A stretch of DNA of 33,671 nt, from NCBI GenBank assembly GCA_002424545.1, contig DIKL01000070.1:1-33671 (forward strand), given 5' to 3'. Within the stretch, counting starts at the first letter, position 1. Every line of letters starts with the position of its first letter. The position numbers and the translations under genes were made by a program. The DNA comes from Syntrophaceae bacterium UBA5619 (GTDB lineage Bacteria; Desulfobacterota; Syntrophia; Syntrophales; UBA5619). Positions 1 to 9,764 of the stretch are shown in pieces. The notes under the pieces are model-generated. The model was not told where the DNA came from, searched no databases, and saw only the letters and a program-made list of their open reading frames with translations.

Positions 1-193
1 GTCGAAGAATACCGTCGGGGCCTCCACTGACGGATCCGCTCCCCTCGAAAAAAAATCACATAATGTTATCTATTCTATGATTATTATTCTTTTGACTTAT
101 ATTGTGAAGCGTATAGATTGGCCACACGATCCATAGAAAAACGATTCCATTGGATCTTGGCAATGACGCTGAGGATTTGACAAGGAGGTGGCC
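1..193. other. Leader region upstream of phnW
   Basis: No gene end is recognisable in the first 60 bases. The AT-rich part from about 50 to 120 stands out against the GC-rich genes and holds the shared 33-bp motif (65-97). The phnW ribosome binding site (AAGGAGG, 182-188) closes the region. A short frame at 150-392 overlaps phnW in another frame and is a shadow. Confidence 0.5.
65..97 (+). promoter_or_regulatory. Shared 33-bp regulatory motif, copy 1 (phnW)
   Basis: Read toward phnW this is GTTATCT, four variable bases, TATGATTATTATT, two variable bases, TTTGACT. It aligns without gaps to copies at 5540-5572 and 15946-15978, which lie in the same orientation to their genes. TTGACT at 92-97 could be a -35 hexamer, but no convincing -10 lies 16-18 bases further; TATAGA occurs at 14. 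The ATC-N8-GAT core is compatible with a LysR-type site, and the AT-rich GATAAT-like repeats also recall Fur-type boxes. The binding protein is unknown. Confidence 0.75.
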
Positions 194-1306
194 ATGGATA
201 CGAAAAATTTACCGGACAACCCCTATCTGCTGCTCACGCCCGGTCCCCTATCGACGACCAAGACCGTCAAGGCCGCGATGCTTCGGGATTGGTGCACCTG
301 GGACGACGATTACAAAATCATCGTTCAGCAGGTGCGCGAGAAGCTGGTCCGGCTCGCTACGGACAAACCGGACCGTTACACCTGCGTTCTGATGCAGGGA
401 AGCGGCACCTTTTCCGTGGAAGCCATTATCAGCACGGCTGTTCCCGAACAGGGAAAGCTCTTGGTTCTGCCCAACGGCGCCTACGGGGACAGGATCGTTC
501 AGATCGCCAAAACGCTGAAGATTCCGGTCGTCTTCAACGACAGCGGCGAGCTGGACCCGCCCGACCTGGAGAAGCTCGATGCGACGCTGAAGGCGGACCG
601 GGCGATCACCCATGTGGCCGTTGTGCACTCCGAAACGACCACCGGCATGTTGAACCCGATCGCCGAAATCGGGAAGATCGTCAAGCGGCACGGAAAAATC
701 TTTATCGTGGATGCGATGAGCAGCTTCGGCGGCATTCCGATGGACATCGAGGCGCTTGATATCGACTTCATCGTCAGCAGCGCCAACAAGTGCATCCAGG
801 GGGTCCCCGGATTCGGCTTCATCATTGCCGACAAGGCCCTTCTGACGACCTGCAAGGGCCGGGCCCGCTCTCTTTCGCTGGATCTCTACGATCAGTGGAA
901 TACCATGGAGAACGACAAGGGAAAGTGGCGTTACACATCGCCGACCCATGTCGTCCGCGCCTTCCATCAGGCTCTGACGGAACTCGAAGAGGAGGGCGGC
1001 ATCGCAAAGCGGGCGGAACGTTACAAGGCCAACCACCGGACCCTGGTCGACGGCATGAGGGGACTCGGCTTCCGCACGCTGTTGCCGGATGCCTACCAGG
1101 GACACTTCATCACCTCTTTCTACAGCCCCGAGAGTCCGAAATATGATTTCAAAACCTTCTATGACCTACTCAAGACAAAGGGTTTCGTGATCTATCCGGG
1201 CAAGGTTTCCAAGGCCAGCGCCTTTCGGATCGGCAACATCGGGGACGTATACCCCGCGGACATGGAGAGGTTGGTGAAAAGCATCGAGACATCGATGTTC
1301 TGGTAG
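194..1306 (+). CDS. phnW: 2-aminoethylphosphonate--pyruvate transaminase
   Basis: PhnW is a PLP enzyme that moves the amino group of 2-AEP to pyruvate, giving phosphonoacetaldehyde and alanine in the cytoplasm. The 370-residue product matches the family's usual length. It opens with the typical [10 protein letters not shown] segment, has the PLP-binding Asp at about 173 ([10 protein letters not shown]) and the Schiff-base lysine at about K199 ([15 protein letters not shown]). A longer GTG start at 188 would begin inside the Shine-Dalgarno sequence AAGGAGG, so ATG at 194, five bases after it, is chosen. It is a single-gene unit with copy 1 of the shared motif upstream and a bidirectional terminator downstream. 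No phnX follows, so the aldehyde product must be used by another enzyme, probably the dehydrogenase at 12351-13745. Confidence 0.95.
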   Translation: MDTKNLPDNPYLLLTPGPLSTTKTVKAAMLRDWCTWDDDYKIIVQQVREKLVRLATDKPDRYTCVLMQGSGTFSVEAIISTAVPEQGKLLVLPNGAYGDRIVQIAKTLKIPVVFNDSGELDPPDLEKLDATLKADRAITHVAVVHSETTTGMLNPIAEIGKIVKRHGKIFIVDAMSSFGGIPMDIEALDIDFIVSSANKCIQGVPGFGFIIADKALLTTCKGRARSLSLDLYDQWNTMENDKGKWRYTSPTHVVRAFHQALTELEEEGGIAKRAERYKANHRTLVDGMRGLGFRTLLPDAYQGHFITSFYSPESPKYDFKTFYDLLKTKGFVIYPGKVSKASAFRIGNIGDVYPADMERLVKSIETSMFW

Positions 1307-1335
1307 CACAACCGACCTTTCCCATCAAAGGAATA

Positions 1336-1371
1336 AAAAAGGCCGCCTTTCGCATGGAAGGCGGCCTTTTT
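1336..1371. terminator. Bidirectional intrinsic terminator between phnW and the ABC operon
   Basis: A perfect 14-bp inverted repeat (AAAAAGGCCGCCTT / AAGGCGGCCTTTTT) with an 8-base loop has an A-run on one side and a T-run on the other. It can therefore end both the rightward phnW transcript and the leftward transporter transcript. Confidence 0.9.
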
Positions 1372-1399
1372 CGATTGCAATGCCCGGGAGCGAGGCGGT

Positions 1400-2529
<1,130 letters not shown>

Positions 2530-2533
<4 letters not shown>

Positions 2534-4224
2534 ACGGCCGCCGACTTTTTCATGCTGCTGCCCAGTCTGGTTTTCCTGCTGATATAATTCAGGATCATCA
2601 TGCAGAGCATGACGATCACGACCAGTTTCATCGTGGTGGCGGAGGCGATGCCGATTTCCCCGTAGACGGCGGCATCAAAGATCTTCACGGCGGCCAGATC
2701 GAACCCCGGGCTGACCAGAAAGACCACGGCGCTCAGGGAAACGATCGCCGTCATGAAGGTATAGAGGAACCCCGCGATAAAGGCGGGAAACATGATCGGC
2801 AGCACAATCTTGTAGAAGGTGGTCAGAAAGCTGGCGCCCAGGTCCGCGGAGGCCTCCTCGATCTCGATATGGATCTGGTGCAGCTTGCTGATCCCCGCCT
2901 CCACGCCGACGGCGAGGAAACGGAAGACGCAGTTCAAGGCCAGGATCATGATTCCGCCCGTCAGTTTGAGCGGCGGCGCGCTGAAGGCCAGCAGATAACC
3001 GATGCCGAGGACGGTCCCCGGGAGCGCGAATCCGGAGAGGGAAACCATCTCGATAAAAGTGCGCCCGAAAAAATTTCCCCGGACGATGACATAGGCCAAA
3101 AGTACGCCGATGACGGCGCCGATGATCGCCGCCACGAAACTCACGCGGATGCTGTTGTAGATCGCCTGGTTGGATGTGAAATCCAAATAATTCGCCAGCG
3201 TGATATTGTGCGTGACCCCAAGGATCTTGTAAAAGGAGGCAACAAAGACAATACCGAAACAGATAAAGATCGCCCCCGCCGCCACCGTCGTGATGATGAC
3301 GAAGGGAACCTTGACCAACGGGGTGATTTTCCTCGGCTCCGAGGCTACGGGTTTGCCGCCGATCGTTGTAAATTTCTTCCCCTCCAGAAGATAGTTGTGG
3401 ATGAAGAAGATCAGGATGCAGGGTGCGATCAGCACGACGGACAGGACGCTCCCCATGTTGAAATCGGACTCCCCGGTAATCATCGTGTAGGTGTCCGGGG
3501 CCAGGAAGGGGGTCCGGCCGCCAAGGATGGCCGCGTTGCCGAACTCGGCGATCGTCATGACAAAGATCAGAAGCCCCGCCTTGAGCAGCCCCGGTGCCAG
3601 CAGCGGGATCGTGATCGTCCGCAGGATGGTCGCCTCCGATGCCCCCATGTCATAGGCGCTCTCCTCGAGATTGGGATTGAGCGACATCAATGTGCTTTCA
3701 ATCATCATGAAGGCCAGCGGAATGAAGGCGAGGGTCTGGGAGATCACGACGCCGCTGAAACCGTAAAGCTGCCAGTGGAGGTCGAACACCCTGGTGATGA
3801 GGCCGTTGCGACCAAAGAGGATGATCAGCGACAGGGCAAACAGATACGGGGGGGCGATCAACGGGATTAGGGAGATGAGTTTCAGCGGCTTTCTCAGGAT
3901 CCACGGACCCCGTGTCGTCATGTAGGCGAGACAGAAACCGATGATGAGGCAGACCGCCGTATTGATCACCCCAAGCAGCAGCGTGTTGTACAGGGATTGA
4001 AAGTAATATTGCTTGCTGAAAAAGACCTGGTAATATTGAAGGGTGAAACCATCGGGCCCCCGAAGGCTCTTGATCAGGACCATGATGATCGGGTAGAGGA
4101 GAAAGAACGCCAGCAGCAGGAACAAAATGGCTGCAAGGATGTTGATCAGATTTGCATTCAGGAAATCCTTGACCCTGCTTCCGCTGCTGGATTGTAACTT
4201 GACGGATAACTCTGCTGTTGCCAT
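2530..4224 (-). CDS. ABC transporter fused permease, 2-aminoethylphosphonate type
   Basis: This integral inner-membrane protein of about 564 residues carries two binding-protein-dependent permease units in tandem, as in FbpB-like permeases. Each half has around six hydrophobic helices and an EAA-type cytoplasmic loop: EESAYDMGASEATILRTI in the first half, EEASADLGASFLTTFYKI in the second. The frame is open from a TTG at 4251, but ATG at 4224 has GGGAGG six bases upstream and is preferred. It lies between the binding protein and the ATPase in one leftward operon, and its stop overlaps the ATPase start. It would form the translocation pore of the 2-AEP importer, with both half-channels on one chain. 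Confidence 0.87.
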
Positions 4225-4251
4225 CCATACCCTCCCGCGGTCATTCAACAA

Positions 4252-4278
4252 CTACCCCGCCGGCCGGCGGCGGGGTAG
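4252..4278 (-). other. Intercistronic GC-rich hairpin between binding protein and permease
   Basis: CTACCCCGCCG and CGGCGGGGTAG form a perfect 11-bp stem with a five-base loop. Reading leftward there is no T-run after it, so it is not a standard terminator. Such hairpins after a binding-protein gene often protect its mRNA, raising binding protein over membrane subunits. Confidence 0.65.
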
Positions 4279-4301
4279 CGACCCTGAAAAACAAAACAAG
4301 C

Positions 4302-5294
4302 TTATTTGAAATCGGTTCTCAGCTTCTGCTTCCAGATGTCGTTGTTCTTCGGTCTGTCGTCCGCCGCCTTGCCCAGATCCAATTTGATGTACTTGGGCAG
4401 GGTCTGACCATAGAGTTTGTTCGGCGCCGGCCGGGGAGCCACATAACCGATCCCCGCCATAAGATCGCTGAACTCTTGAGAACCAAGAACGTCAAGGACC
4501 TTCTTGCAAACGTCGGCCTTTTTTGTGCCCTTGAAAATCAACGCGTAGGTGCCGTCATAACCGGTCCCTTCCTTGGGGATTGACCAGAACAATGGATATC
4601 CGTCGTCGAGACGCTTCTTGACGTTCTCATCGGAAGTAATCCCCAGCATGAATTCGCCGCGGCCGACCAGATCGGTCGGGGCGTTGCCGCTTCGGGTGTA
4701 ATGATGGATGTTCTTGTCAAGCGCCTCGAGGAATTTCCACCCCTCATCATCCCCATAGAGGGCCAGGAAGGAGAAGCGCATCATATTGGCGGTCCCGGAA
4801 CTCAGCGGCGAGGGCATTACGATCTCCCCCTTCCATTTCGGATCCAGCAGATCCTTCCAGCTTTCCGGCATTTTGTATCCCGCCTTGGCGAGGCGGTCCT
4901 TGTTGCCCACGAGGACAAACGAAAAATTACCGATGTTGTACCAATTTCCCGGTGAATCCATGAACACTTCCGGAACCCCTTTCCAGGCAGCGGAAACGTA
5001 GGGGGCGGCCCAACCGTTTTTCTTGGCCATGAACGCCAGCGGCGATCCGCAGCCGATGATCATGTCCGCGTTGAAGTTGGGTGCCTCGGCCTTTGCGCGG
5101 GCCTCGATTTCCCCGAAAGACTGGAAGGTCTGGTTGACGGTGATGCCTGTTTTGTCCTTGATGAATTTGACGATCTTGGCGTTGTTGTCCGGAGATGTGC
5201 CCATATAGGCGTTGATGTCTTCCGCCAAGGCGGTGCCGGCAAGCGTTACGGAAAAGATCCCGGCGACGATGACTGCAATGAACTTTGCTTTCAT
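4302..5294 (-). CDS. Extracellular 2-aminoethylphosphonate-type substrate-binding protein
   Basis: This periplasmic solute-binding protein (about 330 residues) begins with a classical signal peptide: MKAK, a hydrophobic core, then cleavage near TALAE. The mature part resembles the ferric-iron/AfuA/2-AEP binding-protein group (bacterial extracellular binding family 1), including FDDEGWKFLEAL-like and ADVCKKVLDVLGS-like segments in the second lobe. A TTG at 5306 is in frame, but it overlaps the ribosome binding site GGAGGA, which is correctly spaced for ATG at 5294. It is first in the ABC operon. A palindrome (5311-5326) abuts the ribosome binding site and the shared motif (5540-5572) lies about 250 bases upstream. 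2-AEP specificity is inferred from neighbouring phnW and pbfA. Confidence 0.85.
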   Translation of the reverse strand: MKAKFIAVIVAGIFSVTLAGTALAEDINAYMGTSPDNNAKIVKFIKDKTGITVNQTFQSFGEIEARAKAEAPNFNADMIIGCGSPLAFMAKKNGWAAPYVSAAWKGVPEVFMDSPGNWYNIGNFSFVLVGNKDRLAKAGYKMPESWKDLLDPKWKGEIVMPSPLSSGTANMMRFSFLALYGDDEGWKFLEALDKNIHHYTRSGNAPTDLVGRGEFMLGITSDENVKKRLDDGYPLFWSIPKEGTGYDGTYALIFKGTKKADVCKKVLDVLGSQEFSDLMAGIGYVAPRPAPNKLYGQTLPKYIKLDLGKAADDRPKNNDIWKQKLRTDFK

Positions 5295-5310
5295 ATGTTC
5301 CTCCAATTAA

Positions 5311-5326
5311 ATTTAACGGGTTAAAT
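5311..5326. promoter_or_regulatory. 16-bp palindrome just upstream of the binding-protein ribosome binding site
   Basis: ATTTAAC and its exact complement GTTAAAT flank a GG centre, and the symmetry extends imperfectly outward (TTAA on both sides). It ends 16 bases before the ATG at 5294. It could be an operator or a leader element. The rest of 5327-5539 shows no gene with a credible start. Confidence 0.4.
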
Positions 5327-5539
5327 GTTAATTTTCAGAAACGGTACCCCCCTTTGTGTCACCCCCTTTCACATCCCTTTGACCCAAAGACCTCCTTCCC
5401 TGCATTGAACACGAAACCGGCTGATCACTAACAAAATCAAGATCGCCTGTCAAAGAAAAGGTAGAATAAGATTCGGTCAGAGGTCGCAATCCGCGGATTC
5501 CCGCAAAGCCGTGGTCATTCCAATACGATTGCATCTATT

Positions 5540-5572
5540 AGTCAAATTAATAATAATCATATAAAAGATAAT
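5540..5572 (-). promoter_or_regulatory. Shared 33-bp regulatory motif, copy 2 (ABC transporter operon)
   Basis: On the plus strand it runs AGTCAAA, two variable bases, AATAATAATCATA, four variable bases, AGATAA. It faces the ABC operon, with the TTTGACT end nearest the gene, as at phnW. It also lies just after the end of the saccharopine-dehydrogenase-like gene (stop at 5587), in the only AT-rich patch of this area. Confidence 0.75.
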
Positions 5573-5586
5573 CAGAGGTTATTGCC

Positions 5587-6753
5587 TCACCGGTTCGTAA
5601 CGTCGATATGGATCAAGATCCTCCGCTTCTCCAGCTCCCGGAAGATCTCCTCCGGGTCAAAAGCGAATTCGGGCATGACGATGCCGGTGCGCTTCACCTT
5701 TCCCCGGGCAATGATCTGCGTCGCGATCCCCATCGGGATTCCCACGCATCGGGTGTATGCCCGGAGCCCTTCCCATCCCTCAACCGAACCGTCCGACGCG
5801 GGGTGCGTGTGCGTCAGGAGATACCTGAGCTTTTTGCCGTCCTTCGTTCCCGTCACATCGATATGCAGCGCGTACCCGTAGAGTTTGGTCTCCTGCCCGA
5901 CCGGATACTGCATCAGATAGGCAGACACCGCATCCATGATCCCGATCTCGACGCCGGCGATCTTGATCTTGTCGTTTCGCAGGATCCCCCAGTCGTAGAG
6001 GGCCCGGACCAACTGCATGTTCTGCGGCGGCCAGGTCCCGCGAACCTCGATCAGACGGGCCTGCTTCCCCTGCTCTTCGAGATAGGCCGCCACCGTCTTG
6101 GTCTCCGAGTGGGGAATGATGTACTGGGGATGCGTCCCGTATGGTCCGGGCAGCGCCACATCCAGCGGCCTCGCGAATGGCGGGACCTGGATGAACTGAC
6201 CATTTTCATAAACGACGCGCCCAGGCAACTTCGGATCGTACTCGTAGCTGGTCGTTTCCGTGATCGAGGTCGAAAAGGCGATGGGCCGGAAGGCGCCGTG
6301 GCTGATCCGGACCGTGTCGATCGTGTCGAGGCGGTCGATCGCATACTTCGCCATCATGTCGGTGGTCCCCGGCGTCATCCCGAACCCGGGGACATGGGTC
6401 CTGCCGTGCGCCTTGAAGACCGGGTCCTGCGGATACTCTTCACCGAAGCCGTTCAGGTTGATCCCGTGGCAGCCCGCCTCCGCGATGCAAGCCGTAGAGA
6501 AACCGTTCAGCGTGATCGTCGTTCCGTCCATGACGATGTCGTAGCCCTTCATGGCCGCAACCGCCGACGCCTTGTCCTTCACATTGACCTTCTTGAAATT
6601 GACGCGGGGATCGTTCAGCCAGTTCACCACCTCCCGGCCCGCTTTTTCGTCGTAATCCCCGATCGTGATCTCGTCGAAATCGGAGAACTGCACCAGATCG
6701 AGCGCCGCTTCGCGGCAGATCTTCCCCGCACCGCCCAGGCACAATACCTTCAT
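5587..6753 (-). CDS. Saccharopine dehydrogenase-like NAD(P)-binding oxidoreductase
   Basis: The 388-residue product starts with a Rossmann fold typical of the saccharopine dehydrogenase family (MKVLCLGGAGKICREAALDL), followed by IGDYDEKAG where NAD(P) specificity is set. The C-terminal catalytic-type domain contains SYEYDPKLPGRVVYENG and the H-x-H-P-A-S segment near residue 315. It is not the lysine-biosynthesis enzyme by context. It lies 18 bases after the class III PLP enzyme at 6772-8160, with ribosome binding site GGAAAGG, so the two form an operon. A plausible role is reducing an imine or oxidising an amine in aminophosphonate turnover, but the substrate is unknown. Confidence 0.75.
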   Translation of the reverse strand: MKVLCLGGAGKICREAALDLVQFSDFDEITIGDYDEKAGREVVNWLNDPRVNFKKVNVKDKASAVAAMKGYDIVMDGTTITLNGFSTACIAEAGCHGINLNGFGEEYPQDPVFKAHGRTHVPGFGMTPGTTDMMAKYAIDRLDTIDTVRISHGAFRPIAFSTSITETTSYEYDPKLPGRVVYENGQFIQVPPFARPLDVALPGPYGTHPQYIIPHSETKTVAAYLEEQGKQARLIEVRGTWPPQNMQLVRALYDWGILRNDKIKIAGVEIGIMDAVSAYLMQYPVGQETKLYGYALHIDVTGTKDGKKLRYLLTHTHPASDGSVEGWEGLRAYTRCVGIPMGIATQIIARGKVKRTGIVMPEFAFDPEEIFRELEKRRILIHIDVTNR

Positions 6754-6771
6754 GATTCGTTTCCTTTCCGG

Positions 6772-8160
6772 TTAAAAGTTCAGTCCCCGCTCCACCTCGC
6801 CGATCGCCTCTTCGATCACATCGAGCGCCCCGTCCATCTCTTCCTGCGTGATCACGAGGGCCGGCCGCAGCGTGATCATGTTGCCGTTGATCGTTTTAAA
6901 GGCAACCCCCTTTCCCATGCACTTGAACATGACCGCTTCCGCCTCACGCGTCGCCTTTTCCTTGGTTTTCCGGTCCCGGACGAGATCGATCCCGATATGA
7001 AGTCCGATTCCCATGACGCAACCGATCAACGGATGCCGTTCCGCCATCTCCCGCAGGCGTTCCAGCGCGCGGGCGCCCAGGCGTTCCGCATGGGCGCAGA
7101 GATTCTCCCTCTCGATCACTTCGATCGCCGCCAGACCGGCGGCGGCGGAAAGGGCGTTCTTCTCGTGCGTGTAGTGGCCGATGGAACGATCCCCGAAGGT
7201 GTTGAACTCCTCCCGGGTAACGATTCCCGCCAGCGGGATGATTCCGCCCCCCAGCGACTTGCCGAGGACCAGGATGTCCGGCGTCAGGTAATGTTCGCTC
7301 GCGAACATCTTTCCGGTTCGGCCGAACCCCTCGATAATCTCGTCGAAAATCAAAAGCGCGCCGTACCGGCGGCACAGATCCCGGACCCCCTCCCAGTACC
7401 GCTTGCTGGGAATGACCGGATCGGCGGAGACCGGCTCGCCGATCACCGCCGCCATCTCCGGCTCGCGCCGAAGAACCAGTTCGATCTGCCGGAGGCATTC
7501 GGCATCGACGTCATCGGGGTTCGTGAATCCCCAGGGGTTGCGGTAGTAATTGGGGAACTCCACATGAAAGGCGCCGGGAAGCAGCGGGCCGATGCCGCCG
7601 TGGAAGTGCTCCTCGCCCCCGACGGACGCCGCCCCGAAACCGGCCCCGTGGAAGGAGTCCCAGAAGGAGATCGTCTTGAAACGGCCCGTCGCCAGCTTCG
7701 CCAGTTTCAGGGCCATCTCGATCGCGTCCGTCCCGCCGGGGCAGAAGAGTACGCGGTTGAGATCCCCCGGGGCGATCTCCGCCAGCTTCCCGGCCAGACG
7801 GACCGCCGGGATGTTCGTGTAACGTCTGGGGCAGAACGTGAGGGATGCGTCCAACTGTTTCCGGACCGCCTCGACCACCGCGGGGTGGTTGAAGCCGGTG
7901 TTGTGGACGCCGTTGCCGTGCATGTCCAAATAGCGCCGGCCGGCAAGATCCTCGATCCGGGCCCCTTCGGCCTTGGCGATGACGTTGAGAACGGGGGTGG
8001 AGAGGCTCTGGTGGAGAAAATGGAGAGCGTCCTCCTCAAACCACCGTTTCGACTCGCCGGTCAGGTTCCGCTCCCAGTATCTTCGTCTGGCCGGCGTGGT
8101 GTTGACGTCCCCCTGCTCCGCCTCCGGTCTCCCGGTCGATTCACTGTCCTTCCCGGCCAT
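6772..8160 (-). CDS. Class III PLP enzyme, paralogue of the PbfA-like protein
   Basis: The 462 residues show the fold-type I class III architecture, with PLP Asp about 273 (LIFDEIIEGFGRTGK) and Schiff-base lysine about K301 (LVLGKSLGGG). The N-terminal GDVNTTP segment and the RRYTN, RVLFCPGG and WDSFHGA blocks are shared with the PbfA-like protein at 8400-9764, so they are clear paralogues. It differs in lacking that protein's four-cysteine insertion: the equivalent stretch reads FPNYYRNPWGFTNPDD. It may be a second aminophosphonate ammonia-lyase or a true aminotransferase acting on a related substrate with the downstream saccharopine-dehydrogenase-like protein. It is divergent from pbfA across a 239-base region. 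Confidence 0.8.
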   Translation of the reverse strand: MAGKDSESTGRPEAEQGDVNTTPARRRYWERNLTGESKRWFEEDALHFLHQSLSTPVLNVIAKAEGARIEDLAGRRYLDMHGNGVHNTGFNHPAVVEAVRKQLDASLTFCPRRYTNIPAVRLAGKLAEIAPGDLNRVLFCPGGTDAIEMALKLAKLATGRFKTISFWDSFHGAGFGAASVGGEEHFHGGIGPLLPGAFHVEFPNYYRNPWGFTNPDDVDAECLRQIELVLRREPEMAAVIGEPVSADPVIPSKRYWEGVRDLCRRYGALLIFDEIIEGFGRTGKMFASEHYLTPDILVLGKSLGGGIIPLAGIVTREEFNTFGDRSIGHYTHEKNALSAAAGLAAIEVIERENLCAHAERLGARALERLREMAERHPLIGCVMGIGLHIGIDLVRDRKTKEKATREAEAVMFKCMGKGVAFKTINGNMITLRPALVITQEEMDGALDVIEEAIGEVERGLNF

Positions 8161-8330
8161 GCAAGTCCCTCCTTATGCTCATCCACCCATCCCTTTGGAA
8201 GACGATTCCGTCTCCACCCGGCGATCCCTCCCGGATCGACCATTCGGCCTGAGTTTCCGGGTGGATTATCCCCGGCGAGCTCCGCCGGATCAAGGGAAAA
8301 AAAGTGATCCAACCCATAACAAAAGAGGAT

Positions 8331-8359
8331 TTGACTTCATTGGGATGGGGATGTTACGG
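8331..8359 (+). promoter_or_regulatory. Probable promoter of the pbfA-like gene
   Basis: TTGACT (8331-8336), 17 bases, then TTACGG (8354-8359), placed 41 bases before the ATG at 8400. The TTGACT-N17-TTACG arrangement recurs at copy 3 of the shared motif (15946 region, minus strand). The -10 is weak, which would fit activator dependence. Confidence 0.4.
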
Positions 8360-8399
8360 AAAACAGGTACAAATTCATTTCCGAGGGAGGATCGACCCC

Positions 8400-9764
8400 A
8401 TGGAAAAGCTGCACCGGTCGGAAGGGGATATCAACATTTCGCCACGGCGGAAGAAATGGCAGCAGGAAAATCTCGATCGGCAGACGCGCGAGCTGCTCGC
8501 GGAAGATGAGAAATATTTCCTCAAGCAGTCGCTCTCGACCCCCTGCCTGAACGCAATTCGTGCCTGCGACGGGATCTGGATCGAAGACCTCCAGGGACGC
8601 CGTTACATGGATTTCCACGGAAACAACGTCCATCAGGTCGGCTTCGCCAACCCCGCCATCATTGCCGCCGTCAAGGAACAGCTCGATCAGCTCCCCTTCT
8701 GCACCCGACGCTACACCAACCGGATCGCCGTCGAGCTGGCGAAGAAGCTCGCCGAAATCGCCCCCGGCGATCTCAACCGCGTCCTCTTCTGCCCCGGCGG
8801 CGCCGAGGCGATCGGCATGGCCCTGAAACTCGCCCGGATCGTGACCGGCCGCCACAAGACGATCTCGATGTGGGATTCCTTTCACGGGGCGTCGCTGGAC
8901 GCGATCTCCATCGGCGGGGAGGCGATCTTCCGCCAGGACATGGGACCGCTCCTGCCCGGCACGGAACACGTCCCGCCTCCCGATGAGTACCATTGCATCT
9001 ACAATTGTCGCGGCCGCGGCGGCTGCGACATGATGTGCGCCCGTTACGTGGAGTACGTCCTGGAGAAGGAGGGGGATATTGCCGCGGTAATCGCCGAACC
9101 GATCCGGAGCACGCCCTACATCCCGAAGCCGGAATACTGGCGGATCATCCGCGCGGCCTGCGACCGGCACGGGGCGCTGCTGATCTTCGACGAAATCCCG
9201 CACGCCCTCGGCCGGACGGGCCGGATGTTCACCTGCGAAAATTTCTCCGTTGTCCCCGACATGCTGGTCATCGGCAAGGGACTGGGCGGGGGGATTTTCC
9301 CGCTGGCGGCGCTGATCGCCCGGGAGGGGCTCGACGTGGCCGGAAACCGCGCATTGGGCCACTACACCCACGAGAAAAGTCCGGTGGCATGCGCCGCGGC
9401 GCTGGCGACAATCCGCTTCATCGAAGAAAATCACTTGGCGGAACATGCCCGCAAACTCGGAGAGTACGCCCTCGGACGGATGGCGGAAATGATGGAACAC
9501 CATCCGCTGATCGGCGATGTGCGGGGGCTGGGACTTTTCCTCGGCATCGAACTGGTGAAGGACCGCAAGACCGGCGAACGGGCCACCGACGAGGCTGAGG
9601 CCGTCATGTACGCCGCCCTCAGCCGGGGACTGAGTTTCAAACTGACGATGGGGAACATCCTGACGCTGACGCCCGCGCTGACGATCACGCGGGAAGAGCT
9701 GGACCGGGCGCTGGATATCATTGATGCCTGCCTGGACGAGGCCGAAAAGGGTCTCAGGCGGTAA
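8400..9764 (+). CDS. pbfA: (R)-1-hydroxy-2-aminoethylphosphonate ammonia-lyase-like PLP enzyme
   Basis: PbfA converts (R)-1-hydroxy-2-aminoethylphosphonate to phosphonoacetaldehyde and ammonia, letting hydroxylated 2-AEP enter the PhnW pathway. This 454-residue protein has the family's LHRSEGDINISPRR start, the PLP Asp about 264 (LIFDEIPHALGRTGR) and the Schiff-base lysine about K293 (VIGKGLGGG). The DEIPHALG segment replaces the usual aminotransferase DEV-x-T/S-G. A C-x3-C-x5-C-x3-C cluster lies at about 199-213. A GTG at 8304 would precede the promoter, so ATG at 8400 with GGAGG nine bases upstream is chosen. It is the only plus-strand gene between phnW and the TRAP operon, and its stop overlaps the convergent phnA stop. 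Assignment rests on resemblance and the phnW context. Confidence 0.78.
   Translation: MEKLHRSEGDINISPRRKKWQQENLDRQTRELLAEDEKYFLKQSLSTPCLNAIRACDGIWIEDLQGRRYMDFHGNNVHQVGFANPAIIAAVKEQLDQLPFCTRRYTNRIAVELAKKLAEIAPGDLNRVLFCPGGAEAIGMALKLARIVTGRHKTISMWDSFHGASLDAISIGGEAIFRQDMGPLLPGTEHVPPPDEYHCIYNCRGRGGCDMMCARYVEYVLEKEGDIAAVIAEPIRSTPYIPKPEYWRIIRAACDRHGALLIFDEIPHALGRTGRMFTCENFSVVPDMLVIGKGLGGGIFPLAALIAREGLDVAGNRALGHYTHEKSPVACAAALATIRFIEENHLAEHARKLGEYALGRMAEMMEHHPLIGDVRGLGLFLGIELVKDRKTGERATDEAEAVMYAALSRGLSFKLTMGNILTLTPALTITREELDRALDIIDACLDEAEKGLRR

Noticed and set aside
65..97. Shared motif as a Pho box
   Set aside because: It lacks the direct CTGTCAT-type repeats 11 bases apart expected for PhoB.
5328..5534. 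68-codon minus-strand frame upstream of the binding-protein gene
   Set aside because: No ribosome binding site or recognisable features; lies in the probable leader of the ABC operon.
5608..8307. 899-codon plus-strand open frame
   Set aside because: It runs antisense across two well-supported genes; its Arg/Asp/His/Pro-rich composition is a GC-rich shadow with no domain.
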